Origin: Cudoniella acicularis
Taxonomy: Eukaryota > Ascomycota > Leotiomycetes > Helotiales > Helotiaceae
Assembly: GCA_013054445.1 (NCBI GenBank)
Contig: JAAMPI010000592.1
Location: forward strand, 1 to 30,989
DNA length: 30,989 bases
Direction: 5' to 3'
In this document: piece by piece, positions 1-10,976 of the stretch
Layout: each line of letters starts with the position of its first letter
Position numbering within the stretch: position 1 is the stretch's first letter
Notes under the pieces: model-generated
What the model saw: only the letters and a program-made list of their open reading frames with translations
Database searches by the model: none
Told to the model about the DNA's origin: nothing
Translations under genes and position numbers: made by a program

Positions 1-407
1 GGGGGGGGGGAGTGGGAACTTATTAGTTAATTCGTATTCCGAACTTTAGCTTAAAATAATATGAATTATAATTTTAGTGAGCTTTAAAAGGTGCTATTTT
101 CATGGTTCTCGCTTAAGTAGGCGTAGAGTAATAGCCCCTACTCTTACTATCCTATCAAATTAGTCATCAATTAATCAACCCCGCACAGAAAAGTCCCGAA
201 CGACGGGGTGACTCACTCAGCTCATCCCCAAAACTCACTAAACACTTTGACTTATCAAGTATCAACCACTTTTCTCTCACCCCTTCAACAGCACCTCACA
301 GTTTCTAAAAATATCATCTTCTCCCGGATTCTTTTAGAAAGCACATTACAGAATCATCTATCCTTCGAAACAAAACCCAAAGAGAGCTACCCAAAACAAA
401 ACAAAAC
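1..407. other. Contig-edge spacer and leader of the first gene
   Basis: No gene is supported here. The first ten bases are a pure G run, which looks like an assembly or read-end artefact. From about 200 on, the sequence is pyrimidine- and CA-rich and leads into an A-rich stretch directly before the ATG at 408, which suits a fungal 5' untranslated region. Confidence 0.5.
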
Positions 408-1219
408 ATGCCTCTCACGCAAGGAGAGCACGACCTCATAGCCGCTGCTAACAAGGCAATTGATGCTGTTCCGAGGGCAACGGTGGAACGGAGACTTACT
501 GATCGTATGTTTTCCGAATCTAACTTTCTCTTTTCACTCACAATATTTACAAATTTCGATTTTTTCCTTTTCTTGCCCATTCAGTGGTCAAAATGAACGA
601 GCACCAGGCGAGGAAGAGAACAAAGATAGCTAACTTATCAACTCAAAAACAGACACAGTAGGCGCCGCAGTCCTCACCTCAGAAGGGAGAATATTCACGG
701 GAATCAACGTCTTTCAGTACTTCCTCCTTTTCTTCTTCCCCTTCCCATTACTCCTTTCTTCTCAACCCCAATTCCCCTTCCGTTCCCCCCCCAAACCCTC
801 CTTCTCAATTTCAAACTATTGTTTTGAAAAAGAAGAATCAACTAACACCACAAAGCTTCACAGGTGGCCCCTGCGCCGAAAATGTAGCCTTCGCCAACGC
901 AGCCGCCGCAGGCGTCTCCTCTCTTGCTTCACCTGGGATTCCTGTTCCCTCCCTTTCAACTCCCTCTACCTCTACCACGGAAAAGGAGATATTAACGCAT
1001 GTCGTTGCTGTTGCGAATGATTCTCGTGGCGTGATAAGTCCTTGTGGAAGATGCAGACAGATGATGTGGGATTATTACCCGGGTGTGAAGGTTATTGTTC
1101 TTGCTGGCGAGGTGGAGGGGGAGGGGGAAAGGGGGTTGAGGACCGTGACGGTAAAGGAGTTGTTGCCTTTTGCTTATGTTAGTGTGATGCGGCCCAAAAC
1201 TGTGGCGGGTGTGGAGTAG
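408..1219 (+). CDS. Blasticidin-S deaminase-like cytidine deaminase, three exons
   Basis: Proposed exons are 408-504, 653-716 and 856-1219 (174 residues). Both introns have GT..AG ends and good branch sites (GCTAAC near 629; ACTAAC at 841). Spliced, the reading frame is continuous and follows the fungal blasticidin-S deaminase pattern: an N-terminal MPLTQGEHDLI, a strand GRIFTGINVF, then FTGGPCAE (C60, catalytic E62) and SPCGRCRQ (C117, C120), and finally KELLPFAYV. These give the usual one-His/Cys plus two-Cys zinc site of the cytidine deaminase superfamily, here with three Cys as in BSD. By family, it would hydrolytically deaminate a cytosine nucleoside or the antibiotic itself; the real substrate is unknown. 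The known Aspergillus terreus enzyme is about 130 residues. This one carries an extra Ser/Thr/Pro-rich loop of roughly 25 residues (about 74-98) between the two zinc motifs and a longer C-terminus. Substrate assignment is inference. Confidence 0.85.
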
Positions 1220-2896
1220 GATGAAGGGGCTTTGTAGCTGTGGTAGTTTTAAGGTTAAGAGAAGGAGAACGAGGTTTTAGTATTGTTTGGGTGGTGAGTA
1301 AGGGGGTTTGGGATAGGGGGGGGTTCGCATGAATATTCCAGTACAGTATTAAGTAGTTTTTTAATTTTTAATTTTTGAGATCAGAATTTTCCAACAGAAA
1401 AGTAAGTATAAATATAAGTCATTGAATCTACCAATCCAGCCAAAGAATTGCGCCAGGAAAAAGCAATTATTAGCGTTGCTGAATCAGCTAGAGGCTTATC
1501 AGCATTCCTCAAGGGTCACTTAACTTATCTCCATAAATATTCGAATATTCCCTTGATTCTATCGATTCCATTAACAACTTTACATTTCCATCCACTGTTT
1601 GCTCGTATTCTTAAAACGTTGAGTCTACCAAACCGCTTTATGAAGTTTAGAAACTACATCTCAACCCTCTCCCAGCGGCCATCCCCAACCCATAAACTAG
1701 GCTTCCTCTTCCCAGCGGACTCAAAAATCCCTCAACTCTTCTGGTACCAATGCACTAAAGCCATCACCGAATTCGAAGGAATAACACGCGTCTCTGAGGC
1801 GGGAAGTGTGGCCGAGTTAATCGACCCCCTTAGTAGTCCCGCCAGCTTAAACGTCGTAAGAAGGAACCAACTCCGGCACCGCTTTCTAGATCCTGAAAAC
1901 GTGTAAATACGAGGAGATTCTCCGAGATAAGCATTTATAAAGAAAGGCAAGGAGATGATCAAGTCACGAGAGCAGTTCACATTTGAATTGAAGGATTGAG
2001 GAATGGTATTTTCATTTTGCCTAGTAAAAAATCAAATCTACACAACTCAAGAACCTGGGAAAGGCGGCTCTTTATTTAGTACCTAGCACTTATAAAAAGT
2101 GTACAAGTTTACTTCTGGCGAACATACTTGCCGGCAATAAATCGACATGCATACGCCGGCCATGAAGGCTGTTGAAAAGTTTTCGCTGCGTGAATATGAA
2201 AATCATCCCTGTACGTTGTTCGATCATGAATATATCTCGTGTAACATAATTGTAATGTATATAAGTTATAAGGATTATAGAATGAATTTGAAATTTTATA
2301 TGTAGTGTATATTTACACTTATGATATTTCTTTAGGGAGAAAACTCACAAAATAATAAAGATCTTTTCATCTATAAAAAATGTTCTAGAATGGTAGTGAA
2401 GGTTCACACAATATAATGAAGTTAGCAACTTACTCCGAGAAAGATCACAGAGTACTAAGCCTCGACTCCCGAATACTGTGGAAACCGTATATATTAGTAT
2501 ACAATTATTTTGTCGAGTATTCTCTTTTCACCTTTCTTTGATTTAGCTTTTATTACATTTAAATTAAATTTCTCTCTCCTTTCCAATTATGCCTCGCAAC
2601 AGTGACACTGAGAGATGAACAAAATTTTAACTCAGGTTAAATTTTTTGAGAAGTTAGAATGTTGGTGACTTCTAAAGTATAGAGTTAAAAGGATCTAGGA
2701 AAACTTTGATTTCTATAGGGCGCTTCTCAAGGGAAGTACCCGTACTAAGGGTTGGTGGAAAGAAAGGTAAGTCACGTGGTAAAAACCCCAATCTTCAGCC
2801 TCGCTTCGATTTCTTCCCAGCCTCGCGAAAACTCCCCTCATTCCTCAACCTCTCCAGCACCCATAACAGCACACTCTCCCCAAATATTTTCTTACG
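1220..2896. other. Intergenic region with a decayed fragment and the SWD1 promoter
   Basis: 1220-1440 is G-rich then AT-rich, likely 3' untranslated region and spacer. 1448-1960 holds a degenerate coding-like fragment listed separately. 2000-2700 is AT-rich with no coding signal. A palindromic E-box CACGTG sits at 2773-2778, about 120 bp before the SWD1 start; it could bind a bHLH factor but is only a six-base match. Confidence 0.4.
1448..1957 (+). pseudogene. Degenerate fragment of an unrecognised fungal protein
   Basis: An open frame runs to 1906, but there is no ATG at its beginning; the first ATG is at 1640. The part from about 1690 reads like folded protein (HKLGFLFPADSKIPQLFWYQ, later RRNQLRHRFLDPENV). 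Just after the TAA at 1904-1906 the coding feel continues in another frame (YEEILRDKHL), which suggests a frameshifted relic. The pattern of a short hydrophobic strand followed by N-x-L-R-x-R-x-L reminds me of fungal MYND-finger-associated proteins, but no zinc finger is present, so I do not name it. It could also be chance open frame. Confidence 0.3.
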
Positions 2897-4347
2897 ATGA
2901 ATTTGGCACTTACTGACCCATTTGTCCTCGCGCAAGATTACCCTGAGTCCACGACTAGCAGCCTTCGCAATGGACACGCTTGTGCTCTCCGATTCAACAG
3001 AAGGGGCGATTACCTTGCCGCAGGTCGTATTGATGGTGTTGTTGTGATCTTCGACGTCGAGACCCAAGGAGTCGCACGAAAATTAAAGGGTCATACCAAG
3101 CAAATTCAATCTCTAAGCTGGTCGCGTGATGGACGGTATCTCTTAACTTCGAGTCAGGATTGGAAGTGCAACTTGTGGGATCTGCAAAATGGGAGCATTT
3201 TAAGGAGTGTTAGGTTTGAAGAGCCGGTGTACATTGCGGAGCTTCATCCTCAAAACCAGTGAGTACTTACGTGAATATAAGCCGACATAAAAGCTAATTG
3301 ATTGTGCAGCTTAATGTTCGTTGTCTCGCTCTTTGAGGAGCAGCCACTTCTGGTTGATGCCACCGAGCCAGAAGTGATCCGATACAACCTCACTTCGGCG
3401 CCAAAACGGACACAAGACGAACCCCTTACCGAAAAGCAAGCTGCTCAAGATGCGAAACAAACAACTACAGTCACGGTATTTTCCGAGTCGGGCGAGCATA
3501 TCATTGCGGGCACGAACAAGGGGTGGTTGAACATTATTGATGTAGCTTCGCGCATGACAATTTACTCAACGAAGATCTGCGTGGGCGTCGTTATATTCTT
3601 GCGGCTTACAAATTCTGGGAGGGACCTCGTTGTCAATGCTCAGGACAGGATTATTCGGACCATACAAATGCCCAATCTCGCTGTGGATCCTGACACTATC
3701 GACATCGAGGTCGAGCACAAATTCCAAGATGTTGTTAATAGACTCTCGTGGAATCATGTTGCTTTTAGCTCTACAGGAGAATATGTTACGGCTTCTACCT
3801 ACAATAACCACGAAATATATATTTGGGAACGAAACCGCGGTAGTTTGGTCAAGATTCTGGAGGGGCCTAAGGAGGAACACGGCGTTGTTGAGTGGCATCC
3901 CCATCGCCCTCTTATCGCTGCCTGTGGTCTTGAATCCGGCCGATCCACATCTGGTCTATTGTCCCCCAACAACGCTGGTCAGCTCTTGCGCCAGATTTCG
4001 TCGAAGTTGAGGAGAATGTCGAGTACATCGAGCGCGAAGACGAGTTTGACATCCATCCACAAGAAGAAATTCGAAAACGCCGACTTGACCTGGAGGATGA
4101 GTTTGTGGATGTCTTGACCATCGAGCCAGTCAAGGATTTGGAGGGAGAAACTGGTTTCCGCATGCCAGTCCAGCTTGACCTGGAAGACAGCGAGGGCGAA
4201 GAGGAGTTCGTCACTATTGGACGAGGAGAGATGAGAAGAAAGAGCCCAACTGCCGGAGCTACCACGGAGTATATGCTTGACTCGGAGGCAATTGGCAGCG
4301 AGAATGAGTTATCAAAGAAGTCCAAATCAAAAAGTAGGCGTCGCTGA
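2897..4347 (+). CDS. swd1: COMPASS subunit Swd1 / RBBP5 homologue with an apparent frameshift
   Basis: Exon 1 is 2897-3258; the intron 3259-3309 (GTGAGT..GCAG) joins codon CA|C; exon 2 runs from 3310. The protein is a WD40 propeller: repeats with GDYLAAGRIDGVVVIFDVET, RYLLTSSQDWKCNLWDL, TNKGWLNIIDV, DRIIRTIQMPN, and NNHEIYIWERNRGSLVKILEG. After the propeller come WSALAPDFVEVEENVEYIE and EREDEFDI, the conserved Swd1/RBBP5 tail that contacts other COMPASS subunits, then an acidic stretch and a basic KKSKSKSRRR end suitable for nuclear import. The family scaffolds Set1 in H3K4 methylation. Codon phase changes at 3941-3943: ESG in one frame is followed by IHIWS in the next, with no intron signal, so one base appears missing. 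Without that correction the frame ends at 4117 after about 57 unrelated residues. Restored length is about 466, normal for Swd1. Confidence 0.9.
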
Positions 4348-5638
4348 TTTGGCTTGGTACATTTGGTGGCGTTCATGGGATAGAGATACCAGCATGCATG
4401 GCGTTCAGGGGATAGGTTGCATATTCCGAGCAAGGAATATTGAAGATATAAAGAAAATTTGGGCGTACGGGTGATAATTGTAATTACCTTAGGTGAGAAC
4501 CCGATATTACACATCGAAATGATGACCCCGAAGTATTAGATTTCGTAACGGAGTGCTACGTTATGTTTGGCTGCAGGCATCCTAATGGTTGCCGTGATGT
4601 CCACGACCTTCTCCCCTTTTGGCCCTCACTTACCTACAGCAACACTAAGTCTTTTTTTTTTTGGCTAATGATCTACGTGTATTCTATTCTAGCACCTTTG
4701 GATTTTACCTTAGCATGTCCGGCATAAATTACAAAGAAGACTGGCTGTCCTGTCACCCAAAAGTGGCAGTTCATCACGAATCATGTGATCACAGTGAAAG
4801 AATAAACATCCTAGATCTTTTAGAAATAAAGAATCCATACAACCAATCATAAATTCTCTAATTCTCTAATACTTTATTACCTAATAAAGTACTATCCCCA
4901 AGTCTCCTGTCTCTTTGTTTCGAGAAAGTGTCATGTGACTTGTCTTTGTGGGATTCTAATAGGGGTTCGCCACCTTGCCTTTGTGCCTCCTGCATGTAAA
5001 GTCTCTCCCCTATTCATTCTCGCCGAATGAGTCGACTTGGATGTGCATGATGAGTCAGAGTTGGGGTGAGTTTGAAACACCCTTGTAAGCCAACAGACGG
5101 GTGTGGTTGGCTAGAAAGCGACAAAAATATCTTGCATCGCCCAGAGAATCTGCAGTGCTTCGAGAAGTTGGAGCCTGAGGCACCTAAGGCAACAAGACTA
5201 GAACTTTGAGCCTCATCTTAGGTTCGCTTCTTGCGCTTTCGACAAAGAATCTCTTCTGCCACTATCAACGACATCTCGATTCCACCCGAAATCCAGGAAT
5301 CGCGCGTGCAGCATCGTGCATTCCTCTCCGAAGTTCTTTCTCCTGAGGAAGAAGATCACTACACTCCTTTTCACCGTCTTCGCCGCGTCGCTGGATCCCT
5401 CACGGTCGGAAAATTGAGGACCTACCAGGCCTCGGGCCTGCGCTGCCTTCGGCGCCATCGCGACGATAATATCCATTTCCTTCTTGCGCATAGATTCCTT
5501 CAGTCTGTACCACCATCTATAATATCTCGCGGGCCTTTGCGACACTTTTTCAATCGCGTTGCACTGTCGTGAAGGCGTATCTTCAGTTTCGCGTTCACCA
5601 GACTTCGATTCGCCTTCGAACCCGCAACCGCCGCCATC
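4348..5638. promoter_or_regulatory. Intergenic region and leader of RPB1
   Basis: 4348-5200 shows no coding signal; there is a T tract near 4651-4661. A TGAGTCA heptamer at 5051-5057 matches the Gcn4/CPC1-type bZIP site but is short. From about 5200 to 5638 the DNA is pyrimidine-rich with many TTCGC and TTCG blocks and ends in GCCGCCATCATGG, a strong Kozak-like start context. Open frames here in both directions lack an ATG start or a recognisable protein, so I read this part as promoter and 5' untranslated region. Confidence 0.5.
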
Positions 5639-8600
5639 ATGGCGAACCTAATTTTTACGCATTCCGATGCGCCCCTCAAGACAATCCAGGAGGTTCAGTT
5701 TGGGCTGTTGTCGCCGGAGGAGATTAAGAATATGAGTGTTTGCCACATTCTGTACCCTGAGACGATGGACGAGAGCAAGATGAAGCCGCGCGAACAAGGC
5801 CTGAATGATCCTCGACTTGGCTCCATCGACAGACAATTCAAGTGTGCGACTTGCGATCAACACATGTCTGAATGTCCAGGTCATTTTGGTCATATCGAAT
5901 TGGCAAAGCCTGTTTTTCACCCAGGATTCATCAAGAAGATTAAGAAGCTGCTGGAGATGGTCTGCCACAATTGTGGTAGAGTATTGCTAGACAGAGTCAG
6001 TGTGCCCGCTATGCGCGGCCGTTTGATTGTGCCTTTATGCTAACGTCCTTTCTCAGGGCAATCCGGCCTACAAGGCAGCCGTAAACATTCGAGACCCCAA
6101 GCGTCGATTTGATACGATATGGAGACTTTGCAAGCCTAAGATGATCTGCGATAGTGATGTAAATACGAATGATGATGGATTCAATGACGACCCAAAGGAA
6201 GCTGCAAAGAGGGCGCATGGAGGTTGCGGAAACACACAGCCAGAAGTGCGCCAGCAAGCTCTGCAACTCTGGGGTACATGGAAAGTCCCAAAGGATGAAG
6301 ACAGTGAGACGAACCAGCCAGAAAAGAAGCAAATTACGCCCGAAATGGCTCTTCATGTATTCAGAAGCATCTCTGCGGCAGAGATTCGCGACTTGGGCTT
6401 AAGTAACGACTACGCCCGTCCTGAGTGGATGATCATCACAGTTCTACCAGTTCCGCCACCACCCGTACGACCGAGTATTTCCATGGATGGCACAGGACAA
6501 GGAATGCGAGGTGAGGACGATTTGACGTATAAGCTGGGTGATATCATTCGCGCAAATGGCAATGTCCGCCAGGCACAACAGGAAGGATCACCTGCGCATA
6601 TTCTGCAAGATTTCGAGGCTCTGTTGCAATATCACGTTGCTACATACATGGATAACGACATTGCTGGCACGCCTCAAGCTTTGCAGAAATCTGGTAGGCC
6701 CGTCAAATCGATTCGAGCTCGTCTAAAGGGCAAGGAGGGTCGTCTTCGTGGCAATTTGATGGGTAAGCGTGTCGATTTTTCAGCGCGTACTGTTATTACT
6801 GGTGATCCGAATCTGTCTTTGGATGAAGTTGGTGTCCCTCGAAGCATCGCCAGAACCCTCACATATCCTGAGACCGTAACACCCTACAACATTGGCAAGC
6901 TTTCGCAACTTGTTAAGAACGGCCCCAACGATCATCCTGGCGCGAAATATGTCATTCGCTCTGATGGAACTCGTATCGATTTGCGCCACAATAAGAACTC
7001 GTCAGGCGTCAATTTAGAATATGGCTGGAAGGTAGAGAGACATATTGTGTCCGGGGATTTCATCATCTTCAATCGTCAGCCCTCGCTTCACAAGGAATCT
7101 ATGATGGGTCATCGAGTTCGAGTTATGCCGTATTCGACTTTCCGTCTTAATTTGTCTGTCACGTCACCCTACAACGCCGATTTCGATGGCGATGAAATGA
7201 ATTTGCATGTCCCACAGACCGAGGAGACTCGAGCCGAGGTCATGAACCTTTGCATGGTGCCTCTCAACATCGTTTCGCCTCAACGAAACGGTCCCCTCAT
7301 GGGTATTGTGCAAGATACTCTTGCTGGTGTCTATAAAATGTGTCGTCGAGATGTTTTTATTACAAAGGAGCATCTCATGAACATCCTCCTTTGGGTACCC
7401 GAATGGGATGGAGTTATTCCTCAACCAGCTATCCTCAAACCCCGACCCAGATGGACTGGAAAGCAAATAATCAGTATGGTCATTCCTAAGATTGTGAACC
7501 TTCACACTCCAAATGATCGTCGTGAGGATGCTCCGCTCAATGATGATGGTCTTTTGGTGCATGAGGGAGAATTAATGTTTGGTCTTTTCACCAAGAAGAA
7601 CGTTGGTGCTTCTTCCGGTGGTGTCATTCACATCATTTTCAATGAGCAAGGCCCAGATGCTGCGATGGCTTTTTTCAACGGTTGCCAGCGAGTCGTCAAT
7701 TATTGGCTCTTACACAATGGTTTCAGTATTGGTATTGGTGATACAATTCCAGACAAGGCAACCATTGCAAAGATTGAGGAAGCTATTCAGGTCCAAAAGG
7801 ACAAGGTTACAGTGCTTACAGCAAAGGCCACGGCCAACGAGCTCGAGTCACTTCCTGGTATGAACGTTCGTGAGACCTTCGAGAGTCAGGTCTCCAAGGA
7901 ATTGAACACAGCGCGTGACAAAGCAGGTACCAAGACCGAGGACAGCTTGAAGGATATCAATAATGCCGTTCAAATGGCTAGATCAGGTTCCAAGGGATCT
8001 ACCATCAATATCTCTCAGATGACTGCCCTCGTCGGTCAACAATCAGTCGAGGGAAAGCGTATTCCTTTCGGCTTCAAATATCGAACCCTTCCTCACTTCA
8101 CCAAGGATGATTACTCTCCAGAGTCCCGTGGGTTTGTCGAGAACTCCTATCTCAGAGGCTTGACCCCTACTGAGTTCTTCTTCCACGCCATGGCTGGTCG
8201 TGAAGGTCTTATTGATACCGCTGTCAAGACTGCCGAAACTGGATATATTCAACGTCGTCTTGTGAAGGCTCTCGAAGATGTTATGTCCAAGTATGATGGC
8301 ACTGTCAGAAATTCTCTGGGTGACATTGTCCAATTCATATACGGCGAGGACGGTCTTGATGGTGTGTTTATTGAGAAGCAACGTGTTGATCATATCAACA
8401 TGTCTGACAAGGCATTCGAGGAACGTTTCCGTCTCGATGTCATGGATGACCGAAATCCCGTCTCATCTGACCTTTTAGAACATGCGAATGAGCTTGCTGG
8501 TGATCTCCAAGTGCAACAACTCCTTGATGAAGAGTGGGACGCGCTCCTGGAAGATCGCAAAATGCTGCGATTCGTTAACTCCAAGAAGAAGGACGATGAG

Positions 8601-10976
8601 ATGATGCAACTTCCTCTCAACGTTGTCCGAATCATTGATAGTGCACGACGATTGTTCAAGGTTGACGATTCTCAACGAAGCGATCTGCACCCAAGCGAGG
8701 TTATTCCTCAAGTTCAACAACTCTTGGATCGTTTGGTCATTGTCCGTGGTGACGATGAGTTATCAACAGAAGCTCAAACTAATGCTACCTTACTTATTAA
8801 GGCCCAGCTACGATCACGGCTTGCGTACAAGCGTGTTGCTCTACACCTGCGCCTCAATAAGCTTGCGTTCGCCCACGTTCTTGGAGAGATTGAATCCCGT
8901 TTCACACGCGCTTTGGTTAATCCAGGAGAAATGGTTGGTGTCCTTGCTGCTCAATCTATCGGAGAACCCGCCACCCAGATGACATTGAACACTTTCCATT
9001 TTGCCGGTGTGTCTTCAAAGAACGTCACTCTTGGTGTACCGCGTCTCAAGGAAATTCTCAACATCGCCACGAATATCAAAACCCCATCTATGGTCGTTTA
9101 TCAAGAAGGGGAGAACGCGTCTCAGGAATCTGCAAAGTTGTTGCGTAGCGCCGTCGAGCACACCAACCTGCGCTCTGTCACTCACGCAACTGAAATTTAC
9201 CACGATCCTGATATCCAATCGACGAATATCGCTGCCGATCTTGATATGGTTGAGTCCTTCTTTATCATTCCCGAAGAGCATCAGGACTCTCTTGAAAATC
9301 AATCCAGATGGCTTCTCCGTTTGGTTCTTGATCGTCAAAAGATGTTGGACAAGGGCCTCAGGGTTGAGGATGTCGCAATCAAGATCAAGGAAAATTACCC
9401 CAAGGACCTGGCTGTCATCTTCAGTGACAACAATGCCGAAGAGCAAGTCATCCGTATCCGAATGATCAAGCAGGGTGATTCAAAATACGATGATGATGAC
9501 ATCGAGGAGGATATCATGCTTAAGCGATTGGAGGCTCACATCCTTGATACCTTGACTCTCCGTGGTGTCCCAGGTGTTGATCGTGCTTTCTTGAACAAGG
9601 AGACCAAGCTCATCACAACTCCTGAGGGTTCACTTCTCGCCGCCAAGGGAGACGAGCGCTGCCAAGAATGGTATCTCGACACCAGTGGAACTGCTTTAGC
9701 CCAAGTCTTGACCGTACCAGGTGTTGACACGACTCGAACTTATACCAATCATTTCATTCAGGTTCTTGAATGCTTTGGTATCGAGGCTGCCCGATCTGCT
9801 TTGATGCGCGAATTGACACAAGTTTTGGCTTTTGACGGTTCCTATGTCAACCATCGCCACTTGGCTCTTTTAGTCGATGTCATGACTTCGCGTGGTCATT
9901 TGATGGCCATTACTCGTCATGGTATCAATCGTGCAGATACTGGAGCTTTGATGAGATGCTCTTTCGAGGAAACTGTTGAGATTCTTCTTGAAGCTGCAGC
10001 AGTCGGTGAACTTGACGACTGTCGTGGTATCTCCGAGAATGTCATGCTTGGCCAGATGGCTCCTATGGGCACTGGTGAATTGGATGTTCTTCTTGATCCC
10101 AAGATGCTGGAGACTGTCATTTCAGATAACGGTAGAATGGGTCTCATGCCTGGTCTTCCCGTCAAAGGCATGGACGCAGGTGCAGCTACACCTTACGATT
10201 CTGGCTCTCCACTGGCGGAGGCTGGATACTTGGGCATGAGTACGCCATACGATGGTGCTGGATTCTCTCCAATTTCAAATAGTGGAAATGAATCTCCTAG
10301 AGGCTTTGCCACATCGTTGGGTGGTAACCATGGCGGCTATGGGGATTCGACTAGCCCATACAGCGCCCGAAGCCCTGGAGGCGGCTACTCTCCACAAAGT
10401 CCCTTCACTACTGGCATTAGTCCTGTTTCCCCAGGCTTCCACCCAACATCTCCTGGTTACAGTCCAACTTCACCACATGGAATTACCAGTCCTAGCTACG
10501 GGGCATCTCCTTCATTCTCACCTGCTAGTCCAGCATTCACACCAACTTCACCGCAATATTCGCCGACATCGCCCAGCTTCATCTCACCTACTTCTCCATC
10601 ATATTCCCCTACATCCCCAAGTTACTCGCCAACCTCGCCAAATCTACACGGGATCTCACCGTCCTCGCCAAACTATAGCCCTACGTCGCCGAGTTACTCG
10701 CCCACGTCACCAAGCTATAGCCCAACTTCGCCTCAATTCACGCCGAACAAGACCTCTCCGGGCTCAGGCCTGTCCCCGACTAGTCCAGCGTACAGCCCGA
10801 CCAGTCCAAGTTTCAGCCCAACAAGTCCCCAGTTCCAGGCCAATGTTACTTCTCCAAAATACTCTCCTACTTCCCCGTCATACTCGCCTACCAGTCCTCA
10901 ATTCTCGCCGACGTAAGATTTTATTTCCACCTTTAGATGAATTTTACTGACTTGAAATAGATCACCAAGAAGCTGA
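5639..10976 (+). CDS. RPB1: RNA polymerase II largest subunit RPB1, three exons
   Basis: Exons 5639-5995, 6057-10912 and 10961-10976 give 1742 residues, close to the 1733 of yeast Rpb1. Intron 1 (61 bp, branch GCTAAC) and intron 2 (48 bp) have GT..AG ends; the last exon encodes only the end of a TSPRS terminus. Visible landmarks, in order: clamp zinc sites [17 protein letters not shown] (C69, C72, C79, H82) and CHNCG (C109, C112); [20 protein letters not shown]; the catalytic [10 protein letters not shown], whose Asp residues 494, 496 and 498 hold the active-site magnesium; the [20 protein letters not shown] funnel segment; the trigger-loop region [20 protein letters not shown] (about 1080); and a C-terminal heptad domain. 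It is the catalytic core of nuclear mRNA synthesis. No frameshift or internal stop was seen. The start follows from [20 protein letters not shown] aligning with the conserved N-terminus. Confidence 0.98.
10417..10976 (+). repeat. RPB1 C-terminal heptad repeats (CTD)
   Basis: This coding repeat encodes the phosphorylated CTD that recruits capping, splicing and chromatin factors. I count about ten exact YSPTSP cores, mixed with variants such as FTPTSP, FSPTSP, FISPTSP and spacers like [24 protein letters not shown] and QFQANVTSP. Position 7 varies among S, N, H, Q, A and K. The array is more degenerate than the yeast or animal proximal CTD, as is usual in filamentous ascomycetes. It ends in SPTSPRS with no acidic tip, and the final codons sit in a separate tiny exon. 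Confidence 0.9.

Noticed and set aside
1..10. G homopolymer at the window start as a possible telomere or structural motif
   Set aside because: Fungal telomeres are usually TTAGGG arrays; a lone G run at a sequence end is more likely an artefact.
4661..4852. Small 63-codon plus-strand open frame
   Set aside because: It lies in spacer, its composition is not protein-like and there is no supporting splice or start signal.
5051..5057. TGAGTCA, a Gcn4/CPC1-type site
   Set aside because: A seven-base match some 580 bp from the RPB1 start is expected by chance in a window this size.
5213..5572. Opposed open frames of about 110 codons just before RPB1
   Set aside because: Neither begins with ATG (TTG or GTG) and neither reads like a known protein; the region fits a pyrimidine-rich leader.
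9001..9465. Open frames of 140-155 codons on both strands inside RPB1
   Set aside because: They overlap the conserved RPB1 core and have no start context or protein family character.
10252..10950. Long Gln/His/Leu-rich plus-strand open frame of 232 codons
   Set aside because: It is the out-of-frame reading of the RPB1 CTD repeat DNA, which is open in several frames because of its repetitive codons.
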